Origin: Candidatus Phosphoribacter baldrii
GTDB taxonomy: Bacteria > Actinomycetota > Actinomycetes > Actinomycetales > Dermatophilaceae
Direction: 5' to 3'
NCBI GenBank assembly: GCA_016704565.1
Contig: JADIZV010000005.1
Span: forward strand, 1 to 43,197
DNA: 43,197 nt
Shown: one piece after another, positions 29,850 through 37,828 of the stretch
Position numbering within the stretch: the stretch's first letter is position 1
Layout: the number at the start of each line of letters is the position of its first letter
The notes under the pieces: model-generated
Seen by the model: the letters and a program-made list of their open reading frames with translations, nothing else
Told to the model about the DNA's origin: nothing
Database searches by the model: none
Made by a program: the position numbers and the translations under genes

Positions 29850-31438
29850 GTCCTTTCGGGGTGGGCCGCGAGCGCGGCGCCGGGCGAGCGTCCGGACAAC
29901 TCGGCCACCAACCCGTCAAGGACGGCGGCGAGGCCCGGATCGGCGGTCTTGGACAAACCTCCGATGGTGACGAGGGTAGTCGACGGGTCGGACGGGTCGG
30001 GCTGGGCCCGCACGAACACCCGGCGCCGCCGCACGAGCAGCGATGTGACCAGCCCGGCGATCGTCAGCAACGACGCAATGAGGGTCATCCCCTTGCCGGG
30101 ATCGGTCCGCACCGAGAGCCCGGCGAACCGGCTGACCGAGTCGAAAGTGATCGACCCGCGACCGCCGGGCAGTTCGTAGGTCTGGCCGGGCGCCAACCGG
30201 ATGAGCAGCGGCGACCCGTCGGCCTTCGGCACGGCGGTGAGCTCGCTCGTGTTGAGCGAGTAGACCGACTGCGAGCGCCCGCCGGGGAAGAGGTTGCCTT
30301 CCCACACGGACAACGCCAACTCGGGGTTTTTCAGGGCCGGGAACTCCGACACCGGCCCGTTGGCGAAGCTCGGGTCCACGGTCGGCAGGAAGAACCCCGA
30401 GAAGCCGAGCATCTTCGGCGATGCCGCAGGCACCTTGATCGCGCCGACGGAGGTATAGAAGTTGTCCTGCGCGAGGAACGGCGTCGCCTGCCGATAGAGC
30501 ACGGTCCCCGCGGCGTCCCGCACGGTCACCACGGGCGCATAGCCGTTGCCCAGCAGGAAGACATCCGCTCCCCCGAGGGTCACCGGCTCGTTGACGGTTA
30601 ACACCTGCTCGCGAGTCGCGTCCCCGGGGCCCTCCGTCGTCGTTGTGTATGCCGTGAACCCCCGAGGCGCGCCGAACTGCGCCCCGCCGACCTGCTCCTC
30701 GAACCGCACGTCGAAGCGGTCGATCCGCATCGAGAACGGCGGCACGGTCAACGGGTCGACCAGCGCTCCTCCAGAGAAGGTGTGATAGCTGCGGAAGGTC
30801 GAGGTGAAGGTCTGCCCCTCCGGCACGATGACATCGCCGCGCCAGCCCCACAGGTGCCCGACCGCGACCCCGACGATGACCAGGCACAAGGCCAGGTGGA
30901 AGACCAGGTTGCCGGTCTCCCGCAGATAGCCCGACTCGGCGCTCACCGAGCCCTCGTCATGGGCGTGCACGCGATAGCGCCGCCGCCGCAGCGCCGCACC
31001 GGCTGCGGCGAGGGCGTCGGTGGGCGGGACGGCATACGAGAAGCTCGTGTGGGCTGGCAGCCGCTCCAGGCGCATGGGCGCCCGCGGGGGCTTCGAGCGC
31101 ACCGCGTGCCAGTGCAGGCGGCTTCGGGGCACGATGCAGCCGATGAGCGAGACGAGCAGCAGCAGATAGACGGCCGAGAACCACGGCGAGGTGTAGACGT
31201 TGAAGAACCCCAGCCGATCCAGCCATGGCCCGGTCCCCGGGTTGTCCGCGAGGTAGTCGGCGACCCGCCCCGGGTCGATGGTGCGCTGCGGGAAGATCGA
31301 CCCGGGCACCGCCGCGATCGACAGCAACAGCAACAAGAACAACGCCGTGCGCATCGAGGTGAGGTTGCGCCACGTCCAGCGCGCCCACCCGAGCGGGCCG
31401 AGCGCGGGCTGGCGGATCGCCTCGTCGGCCTGGCTCAT
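29846..31438 (-). CDS. resB: System II cytochrome c biogenesis protein ResB
   Basis: 530-residue partner of CcsB. Four membrane helices (ALFLLLLLSIAAVPGSIFPQ, FSAVYLLLLVSLIGCIVPR, LVFHLALCLVIVGVAVGHLW and TLIASLLTIAGLVTSLLV) frame a large extracytoplasmic domain between the third and fourth. The opening RTALFLLLLLSIAAVPGSIF with the Pro-Gln-Arg after it is diagnostic. ATG at 31438 overlaps the ccdA stop; the open frame upstream is ccdA antiframe. Frame intact. Confidence 0.94.
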   Translation of the reverse strand: MSQADEAIRQPALGPLGWARWTWRNLTSMRTALFLLLLLSIAAVPGSIFPQRTIDPGRVADYLADNPGTGPWLDRLGFFNVYTSPWFSAVYLLLLVSLIGCIVPRSRLHWHAVRSKPPRAPMRLERLPAHTSFSYAVPPTDALAAAGAALRRRRYRVHAHDEGSVSAESGYLRETGNLVFHLALCLVIVGVAVGHLWGWRGDVIVPEGQTFTSTFRSYHTFSGGALVDPLTVPPFSMRIDRFDVRFEEQVGGAQFGAPRGFTAYTTTTEGPGDATREQVLTVNEPVTLGGADVFLLGNGYAPVVTVRDAAGTVLYRQATPFLAQDNFYTSVGAIKVPAASPKMLGFSGFFLPTVDPSFANGPVSEFPALKNPELALSVWEGNLFPGGRSQSVYSLNTSELTAVPKADGSPLLIRLAPGQTYELPGGRGSITFDSVSRFAGLSVRTDPGKGMTLIASLLTIAGLVTSLLVRRRRVFVRAQPDPSDPSTTLVTIGGLSKTADPGLAAVLDGLVAELSGRSPGAALAAHPERT

Positions 31439-32208
31439 AGGAGCGTCTCGAATCCGGTGACGAGGTGGGCCTGCACCCACGACATGATGCCCTCCCAGAG
31501 GCCGCTGACCATGAGCAGTCCCAGGACCAGCAGCAACCCACCGCCTGCGAGCTGCACCCCCCGCTGATGGCGGCGCAGCCACGCGTTGGCCCGCGCCGCC
31601 CGCGACCACCCCGCGGCCGCCAGGATGAAGGGCAACCCCAACCCCACGCTGTATGCCGTCGCCAACGCCACTCCCCGGGCCACCGGCGCATCGCCCGCGA
31701 GCGGGGCGGCAAGGGCATAGATGGCGCCGAGGGTCGGTCCCGTGCATGGGCTCCACCCGACGGCGAAAGCCGCGCCGAGCAGGGGGGCTCCGGCCAACCC
31801 GGCCGCTGGACGCCAGTGGGTGCGGACCTCGCGTTGGCTGCCGAGCCTCCCACCAACCCCGAGGAAGACCAGCGCGAACACGATGACGACCGCGCCGCCG
31901 ATCCGCGTGAGCAGGCCCTGTCGGGTGGCCAGCGCGGCTCCGGCCGCCGACACGGCCACCGCGCCGAGGATGAAGACGACGGTGAACCCGAGCACGAACA
32001 GGGCGGCGCCCAGCACCATTCGGGACGTGCGGCGCTGCGCCAGCGCCACGTCTGACAACCCGGTGACATAGCCGAGGAAGCCCGGGACGAGCGGCAAGAC
32101 GCACGGTGACGCAAACGACACCAACCCGGCAGCCACCGCAACCAGCACGGCCAGCGGCAGCGCGCCGGAGGTGATCGTCGAGGCGTCGGTGACCACGAGC
32201 CGGGTCAC
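31435..32208 (-). CDS. ccdA: CcdA-type thiol:disulfide transporter
   Basis: 257-residue membrane protein of the CcdA/DsbD family that moves reducing power outward so that apocytochrome cysteines stay reduced. The two redox cysteines are in SFASPCVLPLVPGFLGY and GWSPCTGPTLGAIYA; six hydrophobic helices are apparent. GTG at 32208 overlaps the tlpA-like stop (GTGA), which is preferred over the longer open frame. Its partner thioredoxin is the gene immediately upstream. Confidence 0.94.
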   Translation of the reverse strand: MTRLVVTDASTITSGALPLAVLVAVAAGLVSFASPCVLPLVPGFLGYVTGLSDVALAQRRTSRMVLGAALFVLGFTVVFILGAVAVSAAGAALATRQGLLTRIGGAVVIVFALVFLGVGGRLGSQREVRTHWRPAAGLAGAPLLGAAFAVGWSPCTGPTLGAIYALAAPLAGDAPVARGVALATAYSVGLGLPFILAAAGWSRAARANAWLRRHQRGVQLAGGGLLLVLGLLMVSGLWEGIMSWVQAHLVTGFETLL

Positions 32209-32813
32209 GCCTCGGCGAGGACGGCGTCGACCAACGTCCGCAGGGTCACCTCGGTGATCGGGCCGAGCACCCGCGCGGCGACCCGGCCCTGCCGGTCGAG
32301 CACAAGGGTCGTCGGAGTCGCGGGCGCCTTCCCCTGCAACGCGAGAGTCGGCGCACCCTGGCTGGCCTGGTCGCTGATCGACGGGTAGGTCACGCCCTTG
32401 GCCTTGAGGAACGCCAGCCCCGTGTCGGGAGACTCCATCGTGTCGATCCCGACGAACGCGACCGGCTTCCCGGCCTTCTCGTATGCCGCCCACGCACCTT
32501 GCAGGGCTGGCGTCTCGGCCACGCACGGTGGGCACCACGACCCCCACACGTTGACCACGACGACCTTGCCGGAGCCCTGGTCAGTCATCGACCACCTGCC
32601 CCCGTCGACGGTCACGCCCGCAATGGCCAGCGCCGAGCCACGTGAGGCGGGAGCGAGCTGTTCGATCGAACCGTCGCCCGCGGCATACCCAGCGCGACTC
32701 CCCGAACCCGCTTGGGCGGCAAGGGAGTTGGGGTCGCTCTGGCAGGCAGCGAGCGCCACAGTCGCACCCACGAGGGCGAGCACCGCGACCCATCGAGTCG
32801 GCGTCGAGGTCAC
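32205..32813 (-). CDS. TlpA/ResA-like thioredoxin lipoprotein
   Basis: 202 residues. A lipoprotein signal peptide (VLALVGATVALAAC) gives a lipobox with the cysteine at about residue 24. The thioredoxin-fold domain holds the redox motif NVWGSWCPPCVAETPAL and the cis-proline loop APATPTTLVLDRQGRV. It would reduce the haem-binding cysteines of apocytochrome c using electrons from CcdA, as ResA does. ATG at 32813 overlaps the phosphatase stop. Confidence 0.92.
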   Translation of the reverse strand: MTSTPTRWVAVLALVGATVALAACQSDPNSLAAQAGSGSRAGYAAGDGSIEQLAPASRGSALAIAGVTVDGGRWSMTDQGSGKVVVVNVWGSWCPPCVAETPALQGAWAAYEKAGKPVAFVGIDTMESPDTGLAFLKAKGVTYPSISDQASQGAPTLALQGKAPATPTTLVLDRQGRVAARVLGPITEVTLRTLVDAVLAEA

Positions 32814-33457
32814 GCGCCGGCCTTCTTGGCGGCATCGCGGACCAAGGTGGCCGCCGGCTCGCTATAGACCACTGAGACGAGCTCGTTCCCGAGGTAGTGC
32901 AGGGAGGTGAGCGACGCGAGGGCGCACTGACGCTTGCGCGGGTCGTGCCACAACCGGCGGCCTTCGAGCCGCGATCGGGCGGTCCACACCGGCAACTGGT
33001 GGCTGACGACCAGCGCTTCATGGCCGCGCGCCGCGTCCCGGGCCGCGTCGATGGCACCGAGCATCCGAGCGGCGATCGCGGCATACGCCTCGCCCCAGCT
33101 CGGGGTGAACGGGTCGCGCAGCTTCGACCAATACTCCGGGTGTCGCAGCACGCCGTCTCCCACGCCGACGACCTTGCCCTCGAAGAAGTTGCCCGCCTCG
33201 ATCAGCCGACCGTCGACGTGGATCCCCAGACCGTGGCTGTCCGCCGTCGGCCGGGCGGTCTCGATAGCCCGCTCGAGGGGCGAAGACACGACGTGGACGA
33301 TGTCATGGGCCGCCAGGTGCTCAGCGACCTCGACGGCCATGGCGCGCCCCAGCTCGGACAGGCGGAATCCGGGCAGCCGACCATAGAGGACCCCGTCGGG
33401 ATTGTGGACCTCCCCATGCCGCATCAGGTGGACGACGGTCGACTCCGGTGTGGACAT
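32810..33457 (-). CDS. Histidine phosphatase (phosphoglycerate-mutase-like) protein
   Basis: 215 residues of the histidine phosphatase superfamily: phospho-acceptor motif HLMRHGEV, SSPLERAIETARPT with the conserved Arg/Glu, and the second catalytic histidine in EALVVSHQLPVW. Substrate unknown; this gene commonly precedes the ccs/res set in actinobacteria, which suggests a conserved but unproven link. It is the first gene of this minus-strand run. The 69 bases to marR hold nothing recognisable. Confidence 0.88.
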   Translation of the reverse strand: MSTPESTVVHLMRHGEVHNPDGVLYGRLPGFRLSELGRAMAVEVAEHLAAHDIVHVVSSPLERAIETARPTADSHGLGIHVDGRLIEAGNFFEGKVVGVGDGVLRHPEYWSKLRDPFTPSWGEAYAAIAARMLGAIDAARDAARGHEALVVSHQLPVWTARSRLEGRRLWHDPRKRQCALASLTSLHYLGNELVSVVYSEPAATLVRDAAKKAGA

Positions 33458-33526
33458 GTCCCCATTCTTCCAGCACTCGCTGTGTCGCCGGACAGTCGGC
33501 AGGCGGTCAGTCCGCAGACCAGCCGA

Positions 33527-34012
33527 TCACTGCGTCTCTCCCGGTGAAGCCTCATCGGCGAGGCCCGTTGCAACCGCACCCATGGCATCGCCCAGCGCGG
33601 CGAACTCGGCGGCGGTCAACCTGTCGACCAGGTTCGCGCGGACCTGCTCGACGTGGACGGGCGCGATCTGGCCCACCTTGGCCCTGCCTTCGCTGGTCAG
33701 CGTGAGCAGCACCCCACGCCGGTCACCGAGGCACGGCTCCCGCACGACCCAGCCGCGCTTCTCCAGCCGGGTTGCGGTGTGAGTGAGGCGGCTACGCGAC
33801 TGCACCACGAGGTCGGCCAACTCCGACATCCGCATCTGCTGGTTTGGGACCTCGGAGAGCATGGAGATGATTTCGTATTCCGACAGGCTCAGCCCGTGCG
33901 CGGCCAGCCCGCGGTCTAGGGCATCCATGAGCAGCCGACCGCCCCGCAGGTAGGCGCGCCAGGCCTGCTGCTCGGTCTCGCTGAGCCAACGGGGCTCACT
34001 CACTGCTGCCAT
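33527..34012 (-). CDS. MarR-family transcriptional regulator
   Basis: 161 residues with a winged helix-turn-helix: LSLSEYEIISMLSEVP, MRMSELADLVVQSRSRLTHT as recognition region and VVREPCLGDRRGVLLTLT as wing. I chose the ATG at 34012 (product starts AAVSEPRWLSETEQQAWR), where family homology begins. Divergent from yceI across a 259-base gap, so it likely controls yceI and itself; the inducer cannot be told. Confidence 0.88.
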   Translation of the reverse strand: MAAVSEPRWLSETEQQAWRAYLRGGRLLMDALDRGLAAHGLSLSEYEIISMLSEVPNQQMRMSELADLVVQSRSRLTHTATRLEKRGWVVREPCLGDRRGVLLTLTSEGRAKVGQIAPVHVEQVRANLVDRLTAAEFAALGDAMGAVATGLADEASPGETQ

Positions 34013-34204
34013 GGTGCGCACTTCATGTCGAGGGGCTGGAGCGACCTCAGGGCGCTCACCCCGGCCGGCTGTGAGCACCAAGCATAGGCGTCCGGCGCGA
34101 CTCGACCTATGTGGGTTGTGCGGGTGCCGGGTTCACTTGGCATTCGGCCGGCTCGACCGGGGGTGCGTCCACACTCTGAGACCCAGAGAGATCATCGGGA
34201 ATAG

Positions 34205-34216
34205 TTGACTGTTCAA
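34205..34216. promoter_or_regulatory. Candidate MarR operator between marR and yceI
   Basis: TTGACTGTTCAA is an interrupted palindrome (TTGA-N4-TCAA) followed by a further TTGA half-site at 34218-34221. It is an AT-rich island in an otherwise GC-rich divergent gap (34013-34271), 56 bases ahead of the yceI ATG. Such TTGA/TCAA palindromes are typical of actinobacterial MarR operators. No clear -10 box was found for either gene. Confidence 0.4.
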
Positions 34217-34271
34217 GTTGATTGTCTCTCCCGCAACGCCGGCCCGCCGGCTCACCAACGAGAGGACTCCC

Positions 34272-34802
34272 ATGACCGCCTTCCCCGGACTCACCGCCGG
34301 CACTTGGACCGTCGACCCCGCTCACGCCGAGGTGGGCTTCGTGGCCCGCCACCTCATGGTCGCCAAGGTTCGCGGCCGCTTCACCGAGGTGAGCGGCACC
34401 GTCGAGGTCGGCGAGACCCTCGCCGAGACCTCAGTGCGCGCCCGGGCCGCTGCAGCCTCGATCTCGACCAACCAGGCCGACCGCGACGCCCACCTGCGCG
34501 GAGCCGACTTCTTCGACGTGCAGACCTACCCCGAGCTGACCTTCGAGTCGACCGCGGTGACCGCCGACTCGATGACCGGCACCCTCACCATCAAGGGGGT
34601 CAGCCGTCCGGTGACCTTCGACGTGGAGTTCGAGGGCGTCCAGGCCGACCCGTGGGGCAACACCAAAGCCGGCTTCACGGCCACGACGTCGATCAACCGG
34701 TCCGACTGGGGCCTGACCTGGAACGCCGCCATCGAAGGCGGCGGCGTGCTCGTCTCGGACAAGATCCAGATCACCCTTGAGGTCGAACTGCTCAAGAGCT
34801 GA
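34272..34802 (+). CDS. yceI: YceI family lipid-binding-like protein
   Basis: 176-residue lipocalin-like beta-barrel protein of the YceI family, which binds polyprenyl-type lipids in structurally studied members. Visible signatures are WTVDPAHAEVGFVARHLMV, VRGRFTEVSGTV, DFFDVQTYPELTFEST and FTATTSINRSDWGLTWN. No signal peptide, so it is probably cytoplasmic, as is usual for actinobacterial copies. GAGAGGA precedes the ATG at 34272. Followed by a strong hairpin terminator. Confidence 0.93.
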   Translation: MTAFPGLTAGTWTVDPAHAEVGFVARHLMVAKVRGRFTEVSGTVEVGETLAETSVRARAAAASISTNQADRDAHLRGADFFDVQTYPELTFESTAVTADSMTGTLTIKGVSRPVTFDVEFEGVQADPWGNTKAGFTATTSINRSDWGLTWNAAIEGGGVLVSDKIQITLEVELLKS

Positions 34803-34840
34803 GCCCAGCCCGCCCGGCACCAACCACGGGCGCACGGTGA

Positions 34841-34882
34841 CGTCGCCCCGGTATGCCGTCCACACGGCATACCGGGGCGACG
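34841..34882. terminator. Bidirectional terminator built from an inverted GTATGCCG pair
   Basis: A perfect 19-bp stem (CGTCGCCCCGGTATGCCGT at 34841-34859, complement at 34864-34882) with a four-base loop CCAC lies between the convergent yceI and cobA/hemD genes. The octamer GTATGCCG and its complement occupy the loop-proximal part of each arm. No T-run follows, as is common in high-GC actinobacteria. Confidence 0.88.
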
Positions 34883-34887
34883 CTGGC

Positions 34888-36607
34888 TCAGCGCGTGCGG
34901 CGGCGCGACCCGGGCCGGCGCTCGCTCGGGCGACGCAACGGCACTCCGGCCTCCCGTGCGCGCATGGCGAGCATCGTGCCGTGGGCGGCGAGCGCGTCGA
35001 TGAGCGCCTCTGACGATGGGATCTCTGCCTGCACGTCGACCCGCAACCCGTGCTCACCAGCCGTTGCCGCCGTCTGCGGGCCGATGCACGCCACGACCGT
35101 TTGGGCATGCGGCTTCCCGGCGATGCCGACGAGGTTGCGGACCGTCGAGCTCGACGTGAAGACGACGGCGTCGAACGACCCGTTCTTGATCGCCTCGCGG
35201 ATCGTCACCGCGGGCGGAGCCGCTCGGACCGTCCGATAGGCCGTAACGTCCTCGACCTCCCAGCCCAGGTCGGACAACCCAGAGACCAGCAGATCGGTGG
35301 CGATGTCGGCCCGGGGCACGAGGACCGTCCGCATCGGGTCGAGATCCTCGTCGAACTCCGGCCAGTCCTCAAGGAGCCCAGCCACCGACTGTTCGCCGTC
35401 GGGGACGAGGTCGGGGCGGATCCCCCAGTCGCGCAGCGCGGCAATGGTCAGCCCGCCGACGGCGGCGATCCGCACCCCGGCAAACGCGCGCGTCGAGCCC
35501 GAACGCCTCGACCTTCTCGCGGACCGCCCGCACCGTGTTGGCCGACGTGAACGCGACCCACTCATAGTGCCCGGTCACCAAGCCCTTGACGGCCCGCTCC
35601 ATCTGCTGGGGGGTTCGCGGCAACTCGACCGCGATGGTGGGGACCACGGTCGCGCGAGCCCCGTATGCCGCGAGCCGCTCGATCACTGCGTCGGCTGGCT
35701 CTTTCGTGCGCGGCACGAGCACCTCCCACCCGAACAGTGGCTTGGTCTCAAACCAGGACAGGGCCTCGCGCAGCCCGACGGTGTGACTGGCCACAGCAAC
35801 GATGGGCAGGCCCGGCACGCTGTTCGCCAACGACTGTGGCGCGTCGGCGAGGCTGGTGACCCGGCTCGCCTGAGAGGTCGTCGTGCCGCCCTCGATGACC
35901 GCCACGGGCGTCTTCGGGTCGCGACCGGCCTGCAACAGGCCGTCGAGCGTGCGGGCGATGCGCGGCCCGGAGCCGACGACGACGACCGTCACCGACTCCT
36001 CGATCGCGGGCCCCCAGGACTGGGGTTCCCGCCCGGCATGCACGACCTGAACCGACGTGGCACATCCCGAGGTGAGCGGCACTCCGGCGTAGGCCGGCGC
36101 GGCAGTGAGCGGGCTGACCCCGGGAACGACGTCGAAGGTCACACCGGCGCGCCGGAGCGCCAGTGCCTCTGTGGCCAACCCGTTGAAGGCCATGGGGTCG
36201 CCATACATCAGTCGCACGACCAGACTTCCGGCCGGCAGGGCGCTGGCCTCCTCGACGAGTTCGCCACCGAGGTCGTCCGACAGGCGAGCGTCTGGCTCGG
36301 CAGCACGGTCGCCGTGCCGTTCGACCCGGACGATGCGGGCATCATGGCGGGTGAAGTGCCGGACAAAATCCTCCCCGAGGTCGTCCGTGACGACGACATC
36401 GGCCAACGCGAGCAGCTCACGGGAACGGATTGTCATCAGCCCCGGATCACCCGGCCCGGCCCCGACGAAGGCGACCCGCCCCGGCGCGGTCAACGGCCGA
36501 CCGACAGTCACCCGGACCGTGGACGGCGGGGCCAGCGTTAACGGCACCGGTGCGCGCTGACCCGTTGACGCAGCGCCCCCGACGTGGTCAGCGGACCGCC
36601 GGATCAC
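34888..36607 (-). CDS. Uroporphyrinogen-III C-methyltransferase / uroporphyrinogen-III synthase fusion, one apparent frameshift
   Basis: Two-domain tetrapyrrole enzyme of ~570 residues. The N-terminal half is an SUMT/CobA-type methyltransferase (VAFVGAGPGDPGLMTIR, VVRLMYGDPMAF, VVPGVSPLTAAPAYAGVPLT), leading to sirohaem and corrinoids. The C-terminal half is HemD-type synthase (GWEVLVPRTKE, YEWVAFTSANTVRAV, AVVFTSSSTVRNLVGIAG, ACIGPQTAATA), which makes uroporphyrinogen III. An indel in the CGCGCGCG run at 35485-35492 splits the HemD domain. The start is uncertain: GTG 36607, or an internal GTG before TVGRPLTAPGRV. The C-terminus is Arg-rich. The gene lies directly after rex, without hemA or hemC. 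Confidence 0.88.
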
Positions 36608-36704
36608 GCGATGTCACCGACCCGGCACCCGAGCCCGCCAGTCGCGCGTCGCCGCCGCGCGGCGACTCGGCCCGCGCCCAGCCTTCGAGATCAGGTCCCT
36701 TCAT
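36588..36704 (-). CDS. Possible 38-residue ORF coupled to rex
   Basis: An ATG at 36704 overlaps the rex stop (ATGA) and opens a 38-codon frame that ends inside the start region of cobA/hemD. I do not recognise the peptide; it is Gly/Ala/Arg-rich with no motif. It may be chance, or a scar where hemA and hemC sit in other actinobacteria. Confidence 0.2.
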   Translation of the reverse strand: MKGPDLEGWARAESPRGGDARLAGSGAGSVTSRDPAVR

Positions 36705-37373
36705 CCGGCCCTCCCTACGTCGGCGCTGACCCGTTCGGGCTGGCGCAAGAAAGCCAGGACGTGCAGCTCAGTGGCCAGATCCACCGACCGGGCGGCCACT
36801 CCTTCCGGCAGGACAAGCGCCACCGGAGCGAAGTTGAGGATCGCTTGAACCCCGGCGCCCACGAGGGCGTCTGCGGCCTCTTGGGCCGATCCGGCGGGGG
36901 GTGGCGATGACCCCGATCGCGATCCCGAGGCGAGCCACAGCGCCGGGTAGGTCGCTCATGGGAGACACCCGAAGCCCAGCCACCTGGTCGCCGACCACGG
37001 CTGGGTCCCGGTCAAAAAGCGCCTCAACGTGGAAACCCTCGGTGGCAAAGCCGGAGTATGCCGCCAGCGCCCGCCCGAGCTTGCCCATCCCCACAACCGC
37101 CACCGGCAGGGGGTGGCTCAACCCCAGCGCGCTGGTCAGCTCGGCGGTGAGCCGCCCCACCTCATAGCCGACCCCCCGGACCCCGTGGGAGCCCAGATGG
37201 CTCAGGTCTTTGCGCAGTTGGGTCGGCCGGACCCCGGCCAGGGCGGCTAGCTCTTCTGAGGACACCCGGGTGACCCCGCGCGCGGCCGAGTCGTGCAGCG
37301 CCCGAAGGTAGACCGGGAGGCGGGACACGGTTGCCGAGGGGATCTCGCGTCGGGAGACGGACGTGCCGACCAT
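36701..37373 (-). CDS. rex: Redox-sensing transcriptional repressor Rex, one apparent frameshift
   Basis: About 223 residues when repaired. An N-terminal winged helix (SSEELAALAGVRPTQLRKDL, GVRGVGYEVGRL) precedes a Rossmann NAD(H)-binding domain (PVAVVGMGKLGRALAAYSGF). Rex represses respiratory genes until NADH/NAD rises. The frame shifts in the G6 run at 36897-36902, which should be G5; beyond it the other frame reads QEAADALVGAGVQAILNF and ends in a normal Rex C-terminus, LATELHVLAFL. Family members usually have Asn-Leu-Gly in the dinucleotide loop; here it is Lys-Leu-Gly. The ATG at 37373 starts the conserved region. Its own promoter carries a Rex site. Confidence 0.92.
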
Positions 37374-37442
37374 GGGCTCCACCGCTCCTTCCTGCGCGCC
37401 GCGTTCCGCCGCAGGGCGGCGACGGTGCTGGCCTTTCCCTCC

Positions 37443-37471
37443 AATGTAGGGGTTTGTGAAGGATTGCACAA
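37443..37471 (-). promoter_or_regulatory. rex promoter overlapped by a Rex operator (ROP)
   Basis: On the minus strand TTGTGC (-35, 37466-37471) and TACATT (-10, 37443-37448) are spaced by exactly 17 bases. The plus-strand sequence TTGTGAAGGATTGCACAA (37454-37471) matches the actinobacterial Rex operator pattern TGTGAA-N4-TTCACA with one mismatch. The operator covers the -35 box and spacer, so bound Rex would block polymerase: classic autoregulation. The -10 box is 70 bases from the rex ATG. Confidence 0.75.
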
Positions 37472-37534
37472 AGAGCCGTCCGTCACCCGAGAGGTCTCGG
37501 CGAAATCCCTGGACAACGAGTTTGCCGCCCAGGC

Positions 37535-37813
37535 TCAGCGTTTGAGGGCCGCTCGGAGCCGGTTCTCAGACACCCGGTAGAAGTCATGTGGCCGCCCATC
37601 GACCAGGGTCACCGGGACCTGATCGCCCCAGCGAGCCAGCAGGTCGGGGTCGTCATCGACGGACACCTTCACCCAGCGGGTCTCGGATTCGGCCGCAACG
37701 CGAGCGATGATCGCCTCGGCGTCATCGCACAGGTGGCAGCCCGGGCGGCCGATGAGGACGATCCGTGGCTCGCCGGGATCGACCTCGCGACCGCGGCTTC
37801 GTCGCCAGAACAC
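37535..37813 (-). CDS. Glutaredoxin-like (DUF836-type) thioredoxin-fold protein
   Basis: 92 residues with a thioredoxin-fold core: IVLIGRPGCHLCDDAEAII holds the redox CxxC motif, QVPVTLVDGRPHDFYRV the cis-proline strand. GTG at 37813 is 15 bases from the acyltransferase stop, so it is probably co-transcribed with it. Redox partner and substrate unknown. Confidence 0.85.
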   Translation of the reverse strand: MFWRRSRGREVDPGEPRIVLIGRPGCHLCDDAEAIIARVAAESETRWVKVSVDDDPDLLARWGDQVPVTLVDGRPHDFYRVSENRLRAALKR

Positions 37814-37828
37814 TCGGGCCCGCCGCGA

